DNA from: Pseudomonadota bacterium
GTDB lineage: Bacteria > Pseudomonadota > Gammaproteobacteria > Burkholderiales > Chitinibacteraceae
DNA length: 64,000 nt
Assembly (NCBI GenBank): GCA_018261735.1
Contig: JAGTRM010000001.1
Location: forward strand, 124,001 to 188,000
Reading direction: 5' to 3'
The notes beneath the pieces are model-generated. The model worked only from the letters and a program-made list of their open reading frames with translations, was not told where the DNA came from and ran no database searches. Every line of letters begins with the position of its first letter. Position 1 is the stretch's first letter. Made by a program: the position numbers and the translations under genes. Of this stretch, positions 30,654-39,770 are shown piece by piece.

Positions 30654-31289
30654 ATGAAAAACATCGTCATCCTGATTTCCGGTCGCGGCAGCAATATGCA
30701 GGCCATCGTCGAGGCCCGCATCCCCGGCGCACGCGTGGCGGCAGTCATCGCCAACCGCCCGGGCGCAGCAGGCCTCGCCTGGGCCCGGGCGCAAGGCATC
30801 GACACGGTCGCACTCGATCACAAGGGCTTTGCCGACCGCGCGGCCTTCGATGCCGCACTGGCGCAGACCATCGACCGCTATCAGCCGGATCTGGTGATAC
30901 TGGCAGGCTATATGCGCATCCTGACCGATGATTTTGTCGCGCATTACGCCGGCCGGATGCTGAACGTCCATCCCTCGCTGCTGCCCGCCTTCAGCGGCCT
31001 GAACACCCATGCGCGTGCGCTGGAAGCCGGCGTAAAAATCACCGGCTGCACCGTGCATTTCGTCACCCCGGAGCTCGACCACGGTCCGATCATTGCACAG
31101 GCGGCCGTGCCGGTATTCGATGACGACACCTCCGAAAAACTGGCGGCACGCATTCTCGAACAGGAGCATCGCATCTACCCGCAAGCGGTACGCTGGTTCA
31201 TCGAAGGCCGGCTCAAGCTGGAAAACAGTCGGGTGGTACTGAGCGGCGCACGGCCTTCCATGGAAGCGCTGCGATCGCCGGCAGGCTGA
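30654..31289 (+). CDS. purN: Phosphoribosylglycinamide formyltransferase
   Basis: 211-residue GAR transformylase, third step of purine synthesis, using 10-formyl-tetrahydrofolate. Starts MKNIVILISGRGSNMQAI. The active-site segment RMLNVHPSLLPAF contains the catalytic Asn and His, and GCTVHFVTPELDHGPIIAQ contains the catalytic Asp. The start codon lies just beyond a long hairpin. A DUF3108 gene follows after 4 bases. Confidence 0.96.
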   Translation: MKNIVILISGRGSNMQAIVEARIPGARVAAVIANRPGAAGLAWARAQGIDTVALDHKGFADRAAFDAALAQTIDRYQPDLVILAGYMRILTDDFVAHYAGRMLNVHPSLLPAFSGLNTHARALEAGVKITGCTVHFVTPELDHGPIIAQAAVPVFDDDTSEKLAARILEQEHRIYPQAVRWFIEGRLKLENSRVVLSGARPSMEALRSPAG

Positions 31290-31293
31290 GCGC

Positions 31294-32448
31294 ATGCCAC
31301 TACGCCCATGGCTGCGACGCACCCTGTGGGGCGCGTTCATCCTCTCGCTGCTGATGCATGTCGCCAGCATTTTCAGCGAGGAAATCTACGCCTGGCTGAC
31401 CCAGCCCGAGTTTGAACAGACCGAACTGAAAAAACCGACCCGGAAACTCAAGGCACAGACACTGGAGGAAGAAGCGCAAGCCGCACTCGCAGGCATCAAG
31501 CTCCCGGAGACACTGCAAGTTTATTTGCGCCGTCCACAGCCCCCCAAGACTGCGAAAAAGCTTGCTCCCAAACCGGCGCCAGCAGCACGGCCATCCCGCG
31601 TTATTGCATCGGCCCCGCGACCGGCAGGCCCAGTGATCGTCTCCGAAACCCTGCCAGCGCCCGAGGCAAGCGTTGTAGCGAGCCTGCCGGCGGCCGTGCC
31701 CCATGCACCCGCAAGCATGCCGCAAATCGCCAGTGCCCCGGCTGCTCGCCCGGAGGAAAAGCAGCCCGGTCAGGCACTGGCACGCTTTCCCAACGAGCTG
31801 AAAATCACTTACGTCTACGGCATCATCCCGGGACACATGACCTGGAAAATGGTCAATGGACACTATGATTTACAGCTAGAAGGCAGCTTTCTGTTCAGTT
31901 CGCGCATTTTTCACAGTAGCGGCAAGGTCGACAAAAACGGCGTCACACCGGATCGTTTCGTTGAATACCGCAATGGCAAGCCTGATCCGCATTATCAGGT
32001 CGACTTTGACTGGAACATGCTCACTGCCGAGGTCGGGGAACCAGGCAAGCGCAAAACGGAAGCGATCGCCGCCGGGGACCAGGATATTTTTTCCACCGCC
32101 TTTCATGTCGGACTGATCGGCGGTACCAAGCCTGAGCAGACCTTCTCGATTTTCTCCGGACGGCGCAAATATCCTGACGCGCACTTGATGCTGGTTGGGG
32201 AAGCCAAGCTACGGCTCGGGGAAAAGGAAGTCGACGCCCTGTTGCTGCGCGGTGAATGGGGGGACCGGAAGGTGGATTTCTGGCTTGCACCCGAGTGGAA
32301 CAACATCCCGGTACGCATGACCATCGTGCTTGGCAAAGAGCTTAGTATCGACCTGTGGGCCAATGAAGTCAGCATCGAAGGGAAAAAGGTGCTGGAATGG
32401 GTAAAACCTCAGAGCAGGCACCCTGGCGAGCGCAGCAGCAACAAATAA
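31294..32448 (+). CDS. DUF3108-domain envelope protein
   Basis: 384-residue protein of unknown function. A single N-terminal membrane helix (about residues 9-27, LWGAFILSLLMHVASIF) and no signal cleavage site suggest an inner-membrane anchor. A Pro/Ala-rich spacer runs from about 70 to 165. The C-terminal part (about 168-375) is the DUF3108 beta-rich domain, seen in motifs such as LEGSFLFSSRIFHSSGKVD and WLAPEWNNIPVRM. A TonB-like N-terminal helix plus a Pro-rich linker suggests it spans the periplasm. It is commonly found after purN in betaproteobacteria. Confidence 0.8.
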   Translation: MPLRPWLRRTLWGAFILSLLMHVASIFSEEIYAWLTQPEFEQTELKKPTRKLKAQTLEEEAQAALAGIKLPETLQVYLRRPQPPKTAKKLAPKPAPAARPSRVIASAPRPAGPVIVSETLPAPEASVVASLPAAVPHAPASMPQIASAPAARPEEKQPGQALARFPNELKITYVYGIIPGHMTWKMVNGHYDLQLEGSFLFSSRIFHSSGKVDKNGVTPDRFVEYRNGKPDPHYQVDFDWNMLTAEVGEPGKRKTEAIAAGDQDIFSTAFHVGLIGGTKPEQTFSIFSGRRKYPDAHLMLVGEAKLRLGEKEVDALLLRGEWGDRKVDFWLAPEWNNIPVRMTIVLGKELSIDLWANEVSIEGKKVLEWVKPQSRHPGERSSNK

Positions 32449-32510
32449 AGTCGGCCAGATACAACAGCAAAACAATCGCGGAAATTGTCCGCATTCGAAA
32501 CAGGAACACC

Positions 32511-33767
32511 ATGAATCAAACGCAATTCTCCGCAGTCATCGACGTTCTGGCCTCCACGCTGGGTTTCACCAGCCCGGCCGACGGCGTGATCTCGCGCCAC
32601 TTCCGCGACAATCGCAAGCTGGGCAGCCACGACCGGCACATCGTCGCGGAAACCGTTTTCGGTATCCTGCGTCACCTGCCGCAGATCGAGTGGCTGGTCG
32701 GCGAAATGCCCAGTCCGCGCCAGATCCTGCTGGCCTGGTATATCGGCATCGAACGCAAGAATCTGCGTGAGCTGCCGCCCATCTTTACCGATGACGACCG
32801 CAAATACGCCAGCGGCCTGAAGGCCAAGTCGCTGAAGGATGCGCCGCTGGCGGTGCGCGCCGCACTGCCGCAATGGGTGGCCGATTCGCTGCTCGCCAGC
32901 GGCAACAGCGAAGAAGACCTGCTGGCGCTCGGCCGTGCCCTGCTCGAACCGGCGCCGCTGGATCTGCGCGTGAACACGCTGAAAGTGCGCGACCGCGAAG
33001 AAATCATCGACCGCCTTTCCGCCGCCGGCGTTGATGCCGAACCCACGCCACTGTCGCCGTGGGGGCTGCGCGTGGTCGGCAAGCCTCCGATCAACAAAAC
33101 CAAGGTGTTCGAAGAAGGCCTGATCGAAGTCCAGGACGAAGGCAGCCAGTTGCTGGGCCTGCTGGCCGGTCCCAAACGCGGCCAGATGGTCACTGATTTC
33201 TGCGCCGGTGCAGGCGGCAAGACCTTGCTGCTGGGTGCGATGATGCAATCTTCAGGCCGACTGTATGCGTTCGATGTTTCGGAAAAGCGCCTCGCCAACC
33301 TCAAGCCGCGCCTGGCGCGCTCGGGTCTTTCCAATGTGCAGCCGCAGCTGATCGCCTCGGAACACGACCAGAAAATCAAGCGCCTCGCCGGCAAAATGGA
33401 TGTGGTGCTGGTCGACGCACCATGTTCGGGCCTGGGCACGTTGCGCCGCAACCCAGACTTGAAATATCGCCAGACCGCAGCAGGCGTTGCCGAACTGAAT
33501 GCCAAGCAGGCCAGTATCCTGGCATCCGCCGCGCGCCTGGCCAAACCGGGCGGCCGCTTGATCTACGCCACCTGCAGCCTGTTGCGCGAAGAGAACGAGG
33601 CCATTGTCGAGGCATTTCTGGCCGAGCACCCCGAATTCAGCCTGGTCGATGCGCGCGAGCAGATGCCGGAGAGTATTGCTTCCCTGCTTGAAGGACCGTA
33701 TCTGAAACTATTGCCGCACAAACATGGAACGGATGGCTTTTTTGCCGCATTACTGACGCGAAAATAA
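32511..33767 (+). CDS. RsmB/NOP2-family rRNA (cytosine-C5)-methyltransferase
   Basis: 418-residue SAM-dependent m5C RNA methyltransferase. The start is the ATG at 32511 with CAGGAAC upstream. N-terminal helical NusB-like region about 1-110 (KLGSHDRHIVAETVFGILRH), then the catalytic domain: motif I DFCAGAGGKTLLLGA, motif IV with Cys in VDAPCSGLGTLRRNPD, and motif VI with the second Cys in ATCSLLREENEAIV. Both cysteines needed by the family are present. It is probably RsmB or a close relative, but the NusB-like part is degenerate, so I give no symbol. Confidence 0.88.
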   Translation: MNQTQFSAVIDVLASTLGFTSPADGVISRHFRDNRKLGSHDRHIVAETVFGILRHLPQIEWLVGEMPSPRQILLAWYIGIERKNLRELPPIFTDDDRKYASGLKAKSLKDAPLAVRAALPQWVADSLLASGNSEEDLLALGRALLEPAPLDLRVNTLKVRDREEIIDRLSAAGVDAEPTPLSPWGLRVVGKPPINKTKVFEEGLIEVQDEGSQLLGLLAGPKRGQMVTDFCAGAGGKTLLLGAMMQSSGRLYAFDVSEKRLANLKPRLARSGLSNVQPQLIASEHDQKIKRLAGKMDVVLVDAPCSGLGTLRRNPDLKYRQTAAGVAELNAKQASILASAARLAKPGGRLIYATCSLLREENEAIVEAFLAEHPEFSLVDAREQMPESIASLLEGPYLKLLPHKHGTDGFFAALLTRK

Positions 33768-33804
33768 CTTAAAAATACAAAATAATTAATTTTCAAGAAA
33801 CAAT

Positions 33805-33847
33805 CCCGGGAAAACGTGCTAACTTATCGCAAGAAAGCACTTCCGGG
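33805..33847 (+). promoter_or_regulatory. Two-part hairpin just upstream of mshL
   Basis: CCCGG (33805-33809) pairs with CCGGG (33843-33847), and inside it GTGCT (33816-33820) pairs with AGCAC (33836-33840). The hairpin ends 10 bases before the TTG start of mshL and abuts its likely ribosome-binding site (GGGAAAG). No T-run, so leader structure or operator rather than terminator. Confidence 0.45.
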
Positions 33848-33857
33848 AAAGTTTTAA

Positions 33858-35687
33858 TTGGACTCAATTAAATTACTTTGTAAGTACTTGCTGCTTGTTC
33901 CGCTTCTTGCGGCTTGTTCTGCTTCGCCTGGACTGCCACAGCAAGCCGGACGCCACCTCAATCCGCCCGCACCTTCAGCCGCCGCCATTCCCAAGCCGGT
34001 CGCCCTGTTGCCGGAACCCGGCAAACCCGGTCCGGCCCCGCGCACCGAAACCTTCAGCGTCGTCGTCAGCCATCTCGCCGTCAATGACCTGCTGTTTGCC
34101 CTGGGGCGCGATGCCAGAATCAATGTCGATATCCACCCCGGCGTCAGCGGTCATGTCACGCTCAGCGCCATCAACCAAACCTTGCCGCAAATCCTGACGC
34201 GCATCAGCCAACAGGTGGATATACGTTGGTCGCTGGAAGGCGATACCCTCAGCGTCAGGCCGGATATCCCTTACCTGAAAACGTATCGCATCGATTATTT
34301 CAACATCGCCCGCAATACCCGCTCCAGCGTCAACATCGTCAACTCGGTCACCACCACCGGCAGCACTACCACCGCGGGCAACAGCTCGAATACCGCCATT
34401 GAAAGCGAAATCCAGCACCAGTTCTGGAAACGGCTGGAAACCAACCTCAAGGAATTGCTGGGCATCCATCCCGACCAACCGCAACCCGTTGCCAACACGG
34501 CGCAGCAAGCCGGCCAGATTGCCCGCCCTGCCATGGCCAGCAGCGACATGGCCTCTGCCCTGGTGATCGCCGACCGCTTGGCCAAGATCGAAAAGACCGT
34601 GGCGCAATCGGAAAAAGCGGCTGCGGAAACGGCTGCGCTGCAATCCAGACAACCCGCCAGCGCCGGCAAGCCCGCAGAGCCGACCGAGAAAAACCTGGTC
34701 ATCGTCCATCCCGAAACCGGCACCCTGACGATACGCGCCCGGCATCAGGCCCAGCAAACGGTGGCCGAGTTTTTGTCCATGGTCCAAGCGGCGGCGCAAC
34801 GGCAGGTCATGATCGAAGCGACCGTGGTTGAAGTCGCACTTTCGGATCAATACCAGTCCGGCGTGGACTGGACCCGCGCAGCAACTGGCGGTCATTGGTC
34901 GGCCGGGCAAATTCTGAGTAGCTCCCGATTCAACAGCAGCCTGCTGGGCCTAGTGAGCTATGACAGCGGGAGCTTTGGCATCACGCTAAAATTCCTCGAA
35001 CAGTTCGGCCGCACCCGGGTGCTGTCCAGTCCGAAAGTCATGGCACTCAACAATCAGACCGCCGTGATGAAAGTGGTCGACGAACAGGTGTATTTCCGCC
35101 TGAAAATCGAAGAGGACAAGAATGACTCGGGCGTGGTGACCAGCCGCACCTATACCAGCGAACTGCATACCGTGCCGGTCGGACTGGTGATGCAGGTTAC
35201 GCCGCAGGTCGCCGAATCCGGCGCGATCATGCTCAATGTGCGGCCCACGATCACCAATATCAGCAGCTACGTGGAAGATCCGGCCGTGGCCATTGTCTCG
35301 GCCACCGGCAATCTTGGCGTCAAAAGCCTGATCCCAAACCTGCAGGTGCGCGAGTTCGATTCCACCCTGAAGATTCCGAGCGGACAGATTGCCGTACTGG
35401 GCGGCCTGATCCAGGATTCGCAATCGAATGAACGCAACGGCTTGCCCGGGCTTTCACGCCTGCCGTTACTGGGAGACCTCTTCAGCTACCGCGACGACAA
35501 AGTGAAGAAAATCGAGCTGGTGATTTTCCTGAAACCCGTTGCCATCAAGGAAGGCGGTCTGGACGGAGAATTGGCGAACTTCAGGCAGTTTGCCGCCGGC
35601 CCGGATTTTTTTGCCCAGCCGCAGGACCATGAGCTCTCGGCCTTCCGCAGCGGCAACCTGCCATTGCCTGCCCGGAGCGCCCAATGA
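33858..35687 (+). CDS. mshL: MshL-like outer-membrane secretin (lipoprotein)
   Basis: 609-residue secretin, the outer-membrane gate of an MSHA-like pilus or pseudopilus system. Starts with TTG at 33858. The signal peptide ends with lipobox LAAC, lipidated Cys20. N-terminal STN-like domain about 65-135 (VVVSHLAVNDLLFALGRDA), a Ser/Thr/Asn-rich stretch, and the secretin barrel about 310-540 (MIEATVVEVALSDQYQSGVDW, TRVLSSPKVMALNNQTAVMKV, VPVGLVMQVTPQV, GLPGLSRLPLLGDLF). The lack of PilQ AMIN domains and the overlap with an mshN-like gene (ATGA) favour MshL over PilQ. Confidence 0.88.
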   Translation: MDSIKLLCKYLLLVPLLAACSASPGLPQQAGRHLNPPAPSAAAIPKPVALLPEPGKPGPAPRTETFSVVVSHLAVNDLLFALGRDARINVDIHPGVSGHVTLSAINQTLPQILTRISQQVDIRWSLEGDTLSVRPDIPYLKTYRIDYFNIARNTRSSVNIVNSVTTTGSTTTAGNSSNTAIESEIQHQFWKRLETNLKELLGIHPDQPQPVANTAQQAGQIARPAMASSDMASALVIADRLAKIEKTVAQSEKAAAETAALQSRQPASAGKPAEPTEKNLVIVHPETGTLTIRARHQAQQTVAEFLSMVQAAAQRQVMIEATVVEVALSDQYQSGVDWTRAATGGHWSAGQILSSSRFNSSLLGLVSYDSGSFGITLKFLEQFGRTRVLSSPKVMALNNQTAVMKVVDEQVYFRLKIEEDKNDSGVVTSRTYTSELHTVPVGLVMQVTPQVAESGAIMLNVRPTITNISSYVEDPAVAIVSATGNLGVKSLIPNLQVREFDSTLKIPSGQIAVLGGLIQDSQSNERNGLPGLSRLPLLGDLFSYRDDKVKKIELVIFLKPVAIKEGGLDGELANFRQFAAGPDFFAQPQDHELSAFRSGNLPLPARSAQ

Positions 35688-36877
35688 ACCTGCTCCAGGC
35701 ATTGAAACAGGCCGAACAGCAGGAAACACCCGGGGAAGGGGCTGGCACGCCGGCATATCCCACGCTGGATTTCCCCCTGCAACCTGATCTGCCAGCGCCA
35801 ATCTCCGCCGACTCCATCAAGCCGGCCAAACCATTGCCTGAGCCGCCGCCAGTTCGTACTTCGCCCGACATGACCGCGCCGGGGTCCACTCCGCCCCTGC
35901 CGATCAACCCCGGCAGCACCGGGCAAACCGGCAATCCGATCAGGCTCACCCCGCGCATCAAGCCAAAACACCGCCTCTCTCTCTGGCTGGGAGTGGGTGG
36001 CGGCGTCCTGCTCGCAGGCATGGGCATCTGGTTCTGGTGGCAAATGCAGACGTTGACCCCGCCGGCAGCCCCGCTCCCCATAGTGCGCGCAGAAAATCCC
36101 GCGCCTTTCCCCGTAGCCTCTACGGAAGCCGACGGGAAAGAAGAAGGCATCCCGCCTGCGGCGTCATCACCGCCCCCGCTGCAGCCTCCCTCCTTGCGCG
36201 CAGCACCAATGCCATCCCGGAAACCGCACGCCCAGCCGGCAGCAGATGTCAGGACTGCCTATATCGAGCCTCAAGCCATACCAACCAACTTGCCGCAAAT
36301 CGAGCGCAATCGGGTTGAGACCGGCATACCGGCGGCGCTGGAGGCCGCCTGGCAGGACTGGCAACGGGGGGACCTGGCCAGTGCTGAAGAAAACTATCGC
36401 CGCATGCTGGAGAAGGACCCGCGCCACCGCGATGCGCTGCTTGGACTCGCCGCGATTGCGGCCAGGCGGGGACAAACGGCCCAGGCCACGCAGGCGTACC
36501 AGCACCTGCTGGCACTCAATCCGCAGGATGAAGCCGCACGGACAGGGCTTCTGTTGATTCGTCCGGAAGCAATGTCAGAATCGGCCGAAGCGCGGTTGCT
36601 GCAGCACGCCGAACAGAAGCATTCGCCGCAGATCCTGGCGCAGTACTACGCCGCCCGTCATCGTTGGCACGAAGCACAAGAACAGTACTTCCGCGCCTTT
36701 GTTCACACCCCGGACAACGCCGATCTGGCTTACAACCTGGCGGTCAGCCTGGATCACCTGGGCCAGGCAAAGCTGGCGGTCGAGCACTATCGCAAGGCGC
36801 TTGCACTTGGGCACGGCAGTTTCGAACACGCCGTCGTGGCGCAACGGCTGGCCGAACTGGTCGGGGCATCACGATGA
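35684..36877 (+). CDS. mshN: MshN-like TPR membrane protein
   Basis: 397-residue protein with an N-terminal cytoplasmic Pro-rich part, one membrane helix (about 97-117), a Pro-rich periplasmic spacer, and a C-terminal tetratricopeptide array (about 215-395, for example WQRGDLASAEENYRRMLEKDP and AYNLAVSLDHLGQAKLAVEHYRKAL). This layout matches MshN. It overlaps mshL and the MshE-like ATPase gene by ATGA at each end. The usual mshM (AAA ATPase) between mshL and mshN is missing. The function is inferred from position and family; MshN is a structural part of the MSHA apparatus. Confidence 0.82.
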   Translation: MNLLQALKQAEQQETPGEGAGTPAYPTLDFPLQPDLPAPISADSIKPAKPLPEPPPVRTSPDMTAPGSTPPLPINPGSTGQTGNPIRLTPRIKPKHRLSLWLGVGGGVLLAGMGIWFWWQMQTLTPPAAPLPIVRAENPAPFPVASTEADGKEEGIPPAASSPPPLQPPSLRAAPMPSRKPHAQPAADVRTAYIEPQAIPTNLPQIERNRVETGIPAALEAAWQDWQRGDLASAEENYRRMLEKDPRHRDALLGLAAIAARRGQTAQATQAYQHLLALNPQDEAARTGLLLIRPEAMSESAEARLLQHAEQKHSPQILAQYYAARHRWHEAQEQYFRAFVHTPDNADLAYNLAVSLDHLGQAKLAVEHYRKALALGHGSFEHAVVAQRLAELVGASR

Positions 36878-38577
36878 ACGCGCCCGCCATCAAGCCGCCG
36901 CTGGGCCAGTTGCTTGCGGCCAGAGGCCTGATTACGCAGGATCAATTGCACATCGCCCTGTTAGAGCAGCGCCGTTCCGGCAACCCGCTGGGCAAGACGC
37001 TGGTTATGCTGGGCTTTGTCTCTGAAGCGGTATTGCGCGAGGCATTGTCGGAAAACCTCGGTCAGCAAAGCATCGATCTATCCAGGTTCATCGCAGATCC
37101 CGCTGCGCTCTACCGGGTGCCCAAAGAATTGGCCAAGCGCCTTAAAATCCTGCCACTGGCCCTGGATGCCGACGCCAGGAAATTCACGGTCGCGATGGCC
37201 GATCCCAACAACCTGGCGGCACACGACCAGCTACGGCAGCAACTGAAAGAACCGTTCGAGTGGGTGATCAAGATCGCCACCGAATCGGATATCGCTCACG
37301 CCATCGACCGGCATTACGGGGTAGAGCTGTCCATCGACGGCCTGCTGCACGAGATCGAAACCGGCGAGATCGATTGGGCGAGTCTCCCGATGGCGACGAC
37401 CGGATACAGCCAGCCGGTGGTGCGCCTGATCGATGCGTTGCTCGCGGATGCCGTCGCGCAAGGGGCATCCGATATCCATTTCGAACCGGAACAGTCGTTC
37501 GTGCGTATTCGTTACCGCATCGACGGCGTCCTGCGCCAGATCCGCGCGCTGCACCGCAGCTACTGGCCGGCCATGGTCGTACGCCTGAAGGTGATTTCGG
37601 GAATGAACATCGCAGAGACCCGTGCGCCGCAGGATGGCCGCATTTCGTTGACGTTGGCCGGACGCGCACTGGATTTTCGTGTTTCCGCGCAACCGATCAC
37701 CTGGGGCGAGAACATCGTGCTGCGCATCCTCGACCGCCAGAAGGGACTGCTGCCACTGGAAGGCCTGGGGCTGGGCGCGGACAACCTCGCGCGCTTGCGC
37801 CTGATGATCGCGCGCCCGGAAGGCCTCTTGCTGGTAACCGGGCCGACCGGTTCGGGCAAGACCACCACGCTGTATTCGATCCTGAATCACCTCAATACGC
37901 CCGAAATCAACGTCATGACGCTGGAGGACCCGGTGGAATACCCGCTGGCGCAAATCCGCCAGACTTCGCTCAACGAAGTGGTGAAGATGGATTTCGCCAC
38001 CGGCATCCGCTCGATGCTGCGCCAGGATCCCGACGTGATCCTGGTCGGCGAAATCCGCGACCAAGAGACCGCAGAAATGGCCTTTCGCGCCGCCATGACC
38101 GGACATCAGGTGTACTCGACCCTGCACACGCCCTCGGCCATCGGCGCGATCGCGCGCCTGCGCAACCTGGGCATCGAGGCGGAGATCATGGCAGGCAATA
38201 TCATCGGCATCGTGGCCCAGCGGCTGGTGCGCAAGCTGTGCCCGCATTGCTGCACACCCTATGCACCGGACAGCCTGGAGCGCCGTCTGCTGGCCGTGCA
38301 GGATGAGCAACCGATTACCCTGCTGCGCGCCCATGGCTGCAACCAGTGTGCACATACCGGGTACCGGGGCCGCTTGGCCGTGATGGAATTGCTGCACATG
38401 AACAGCGATCTTGCCGAGTTGATCGCCCAAGGCGCCAGCGCGCGCGAGATCACCCGGGTGGCCAGCGCGACCGGATTCCGCCCGATGACCGACTATGCCT
38501 GTCGACGGGTCTTGCAGGGCGAGACCTCGCTCGACGAGATCGCGCGCGTGGTCGACCTGACCGGCCGGGTGGCATGA
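36874..38577 (+). CDS. mshE: MshE-like pilus assembly ATPase
   Basis: 567-residue GspE/PilB-family ATPase that powers subunit polymerisation. The start is the ATG at 36874 (ATGA overlap with mshN); the frame extends further upstream but only inside mshN. The N-terminal MshEN domain keeps a two-repeat layout (residues 9-32 and 38-61), but cyclic-di-GMP contact positions are substituted (see findings). Catalytic domain: Walker A GPTGSGKTTT, Asp box TLEDPVEYPL, Walker B DVILVGEIRDQET, His box STLHTPSA. The zinc-binding cysteines (CPHCC and CNQC) are present, as in assembly and not retraction ATPases. Confidence 0.92.
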   Translation: MNAPAIKPPLGQLLAARGLITQDQLHIALLEQRRSGNPLGKTLVMLGFVSEAVLREALSENLGQQSIDLSRFIADPAALYRVPKELAKRLKILPLALDADARKFTVAMADPNNLAAHDQLRQQLKEPFEWVIKIATESDIAHAIDRHYGVELSIDGLLHEIETGEIDWASLPMATTGYSQPVVRLIDALLADAVAQGASDIHFEPEQSFVRIRYRIDGVLRQIRALHRSYWPAMVVRLKVISGMNIAETRAPQDGRISLTLAGRALDFRVSAQPITWGENIVLRILDRQKGLLPLEGLGLGADNLARLRLMIARPEGLLLVTGPTGSGKTTTLYSILNHLNTPEINVMTLEDPVEYPLAQIRQTSLNEVVKMDFATGIRSMLRQDPDVILVGEIRDQETAEMAFRAAMTGHQVYSTLHTPSAIGAIARLRNLGIEAEIMAGNIIGIVAQRLVRKLCPHCCTPYAPDSLERRLLAVQDEQPITLLRAHGCNQCAHTGYRGRLAVMELLHMNSDLAELIAQGASAREITRVASATGFRPMTDYACRRVLQGETSLDEIARVVDLTGRVA

Positions 38578-39770
38578 TGCTGTACCGTTACCGTGCCATC
38601 GACGAGCAGGGAAAGATCGCACAGGGGCGGCTGGAAGCTGCCAACCTGGCCGATCTGGAACAGCGCCTGGCGCGAATCGGCCTCACGCTGATCCGCGCCA
38701 AGTCAGGACAGATTATCCGCGCCAACGCAGGCAAGATACATCGGCGCGATCTGATCACGTTCTGCTTTCACATGGAGCAGTTGAGCCGCGCCGGCGTGCC
38801 GCTGCTCGATGGCTTGCTCGACCTGCGCGACAGCATTGAACACCCGCGTTTTCGCGAAGTCATCGCCAGCCTCGTGGAAGCGATCGAAGGCGGAAGCTCG
38901 TTCTCGCAAGCCTTGGCCGCGCATCCCGCGGTATTCGATAGCGTATTTGTCAGTCTGATCCATGCCGGGGAAACCAGCGGCGAGTTGCCGCAAGTGCTCA
39001 AGCGCCTGACGGAAACCCTCAAGTGGCAGGACGAACTCGCCGCGCAAACCCGGAAAATCCTGCTGTATCCGGCCTTTGTCGGCCTGCTGGTGCTGGGCGT
39101 ACTGGCGTTCGTGATGATTTACCTGGTGCCCCGCCTCGTCGAATTCATCCAGGGCATGGGCCAGACCCTGCCGCTGAATACCCGCATCCTGCTGGCTGTA
39201 TCCGATTTCTTCATCCACCACGGCTGGATATTGATCGCTTTGCCGCTGTGCTCGCTGCTGCTGGTCAAGTTGCGCCTTGTCGCCAGCCCGGCGTTCCGGC
39301 GGCAGTTCGATGGCTGGAAGCTGCGCCTGCCGCTGCTCGGGCCGATCCTGCACAAGATCATTCTGGTGCGGCTAGCCAACGTCTTCGCCTTGCTGTTCGC
39401 CGCGGGGATTCCCGTTCTGGATTGCCTGCAGATTGCGGTGGGCATCACCGGCAACGCACGGATTGCCGAGGCGCTGGATCGTCTGACACAGCGCATCAGT
39501 GAGGGCATGAGCATCAGCGCCAGCTTTGAGGAAGCGCAGTTGTTCCCGCCGCTGGTTCTGCGCATGTTGCGCGTGGGTGAAAACACCGGTGCGCTAGATA
39601 CCGCACTGCTCAACGTGGCCTATTTTTACGACCGTGACGTGAAGGAATCGATCGCGCGCGTCCAGATCCTGATCGAACCCGCCCTCACCGTGGCACTCGG
39701 GCTGATGCTGGCCTGGATCATGTCCTCGGTGCTGGGTCCGATTTTTGACACGCTCGGCAAAATCAGATGA
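38574..39770 (+). CDS. mshG: MshG-like inner-membrane platform protein (GspF/PilC family)
   Basis: 398-residue polytopic membrane protein forming the platform on which the assembly ATPase acts. Start at the ATG at 38574 (ATGA overlap with mshE). Two GspF domains (about 65-185 and 265-388) share the pattern FCFHMEQLSRAGVPLLDGL and RLANVFALLFAAGIPVLDCL, each followed by a helix that includes GETSGELP or GENTGALD. Three membrane helices. Typical length for GspF/PilC/MshG. Confidence 0.92.
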   Translation: MMLYRYRAIDEQGKIAQGRLEAANLADLEQRLARIGLTLIRAKSGQIIRANAGKIHRRDLITFCFHMEQLSRAGVPLLDGLLDLRDSIEHPRFREVIASLVEAIEGGSSFSQALAAHPAVFDSVFVSLIHAGETSGELPQVLKRLTETLKWQDELAAQTRKILLYPAFVGLLVLGVLAFVMIYLVPRLVEFIQGMGQTLPLNTRILLAVSDFFIHHGWILIALPLCSLLLVKLRLVASPAFRRQFDGWKLRLPLLGPILHKIILVRLANVFALLFAAGIPVLDCLQIAVGITGNARIAEALDRLTQRISEGMSISASFEEAQLFPPLVLRMLRVGENTGALDTALLNVAYFYDRDVKESIARVQILIEPALTVALGLMLAWIMSSVLGPIFDTLGKIR

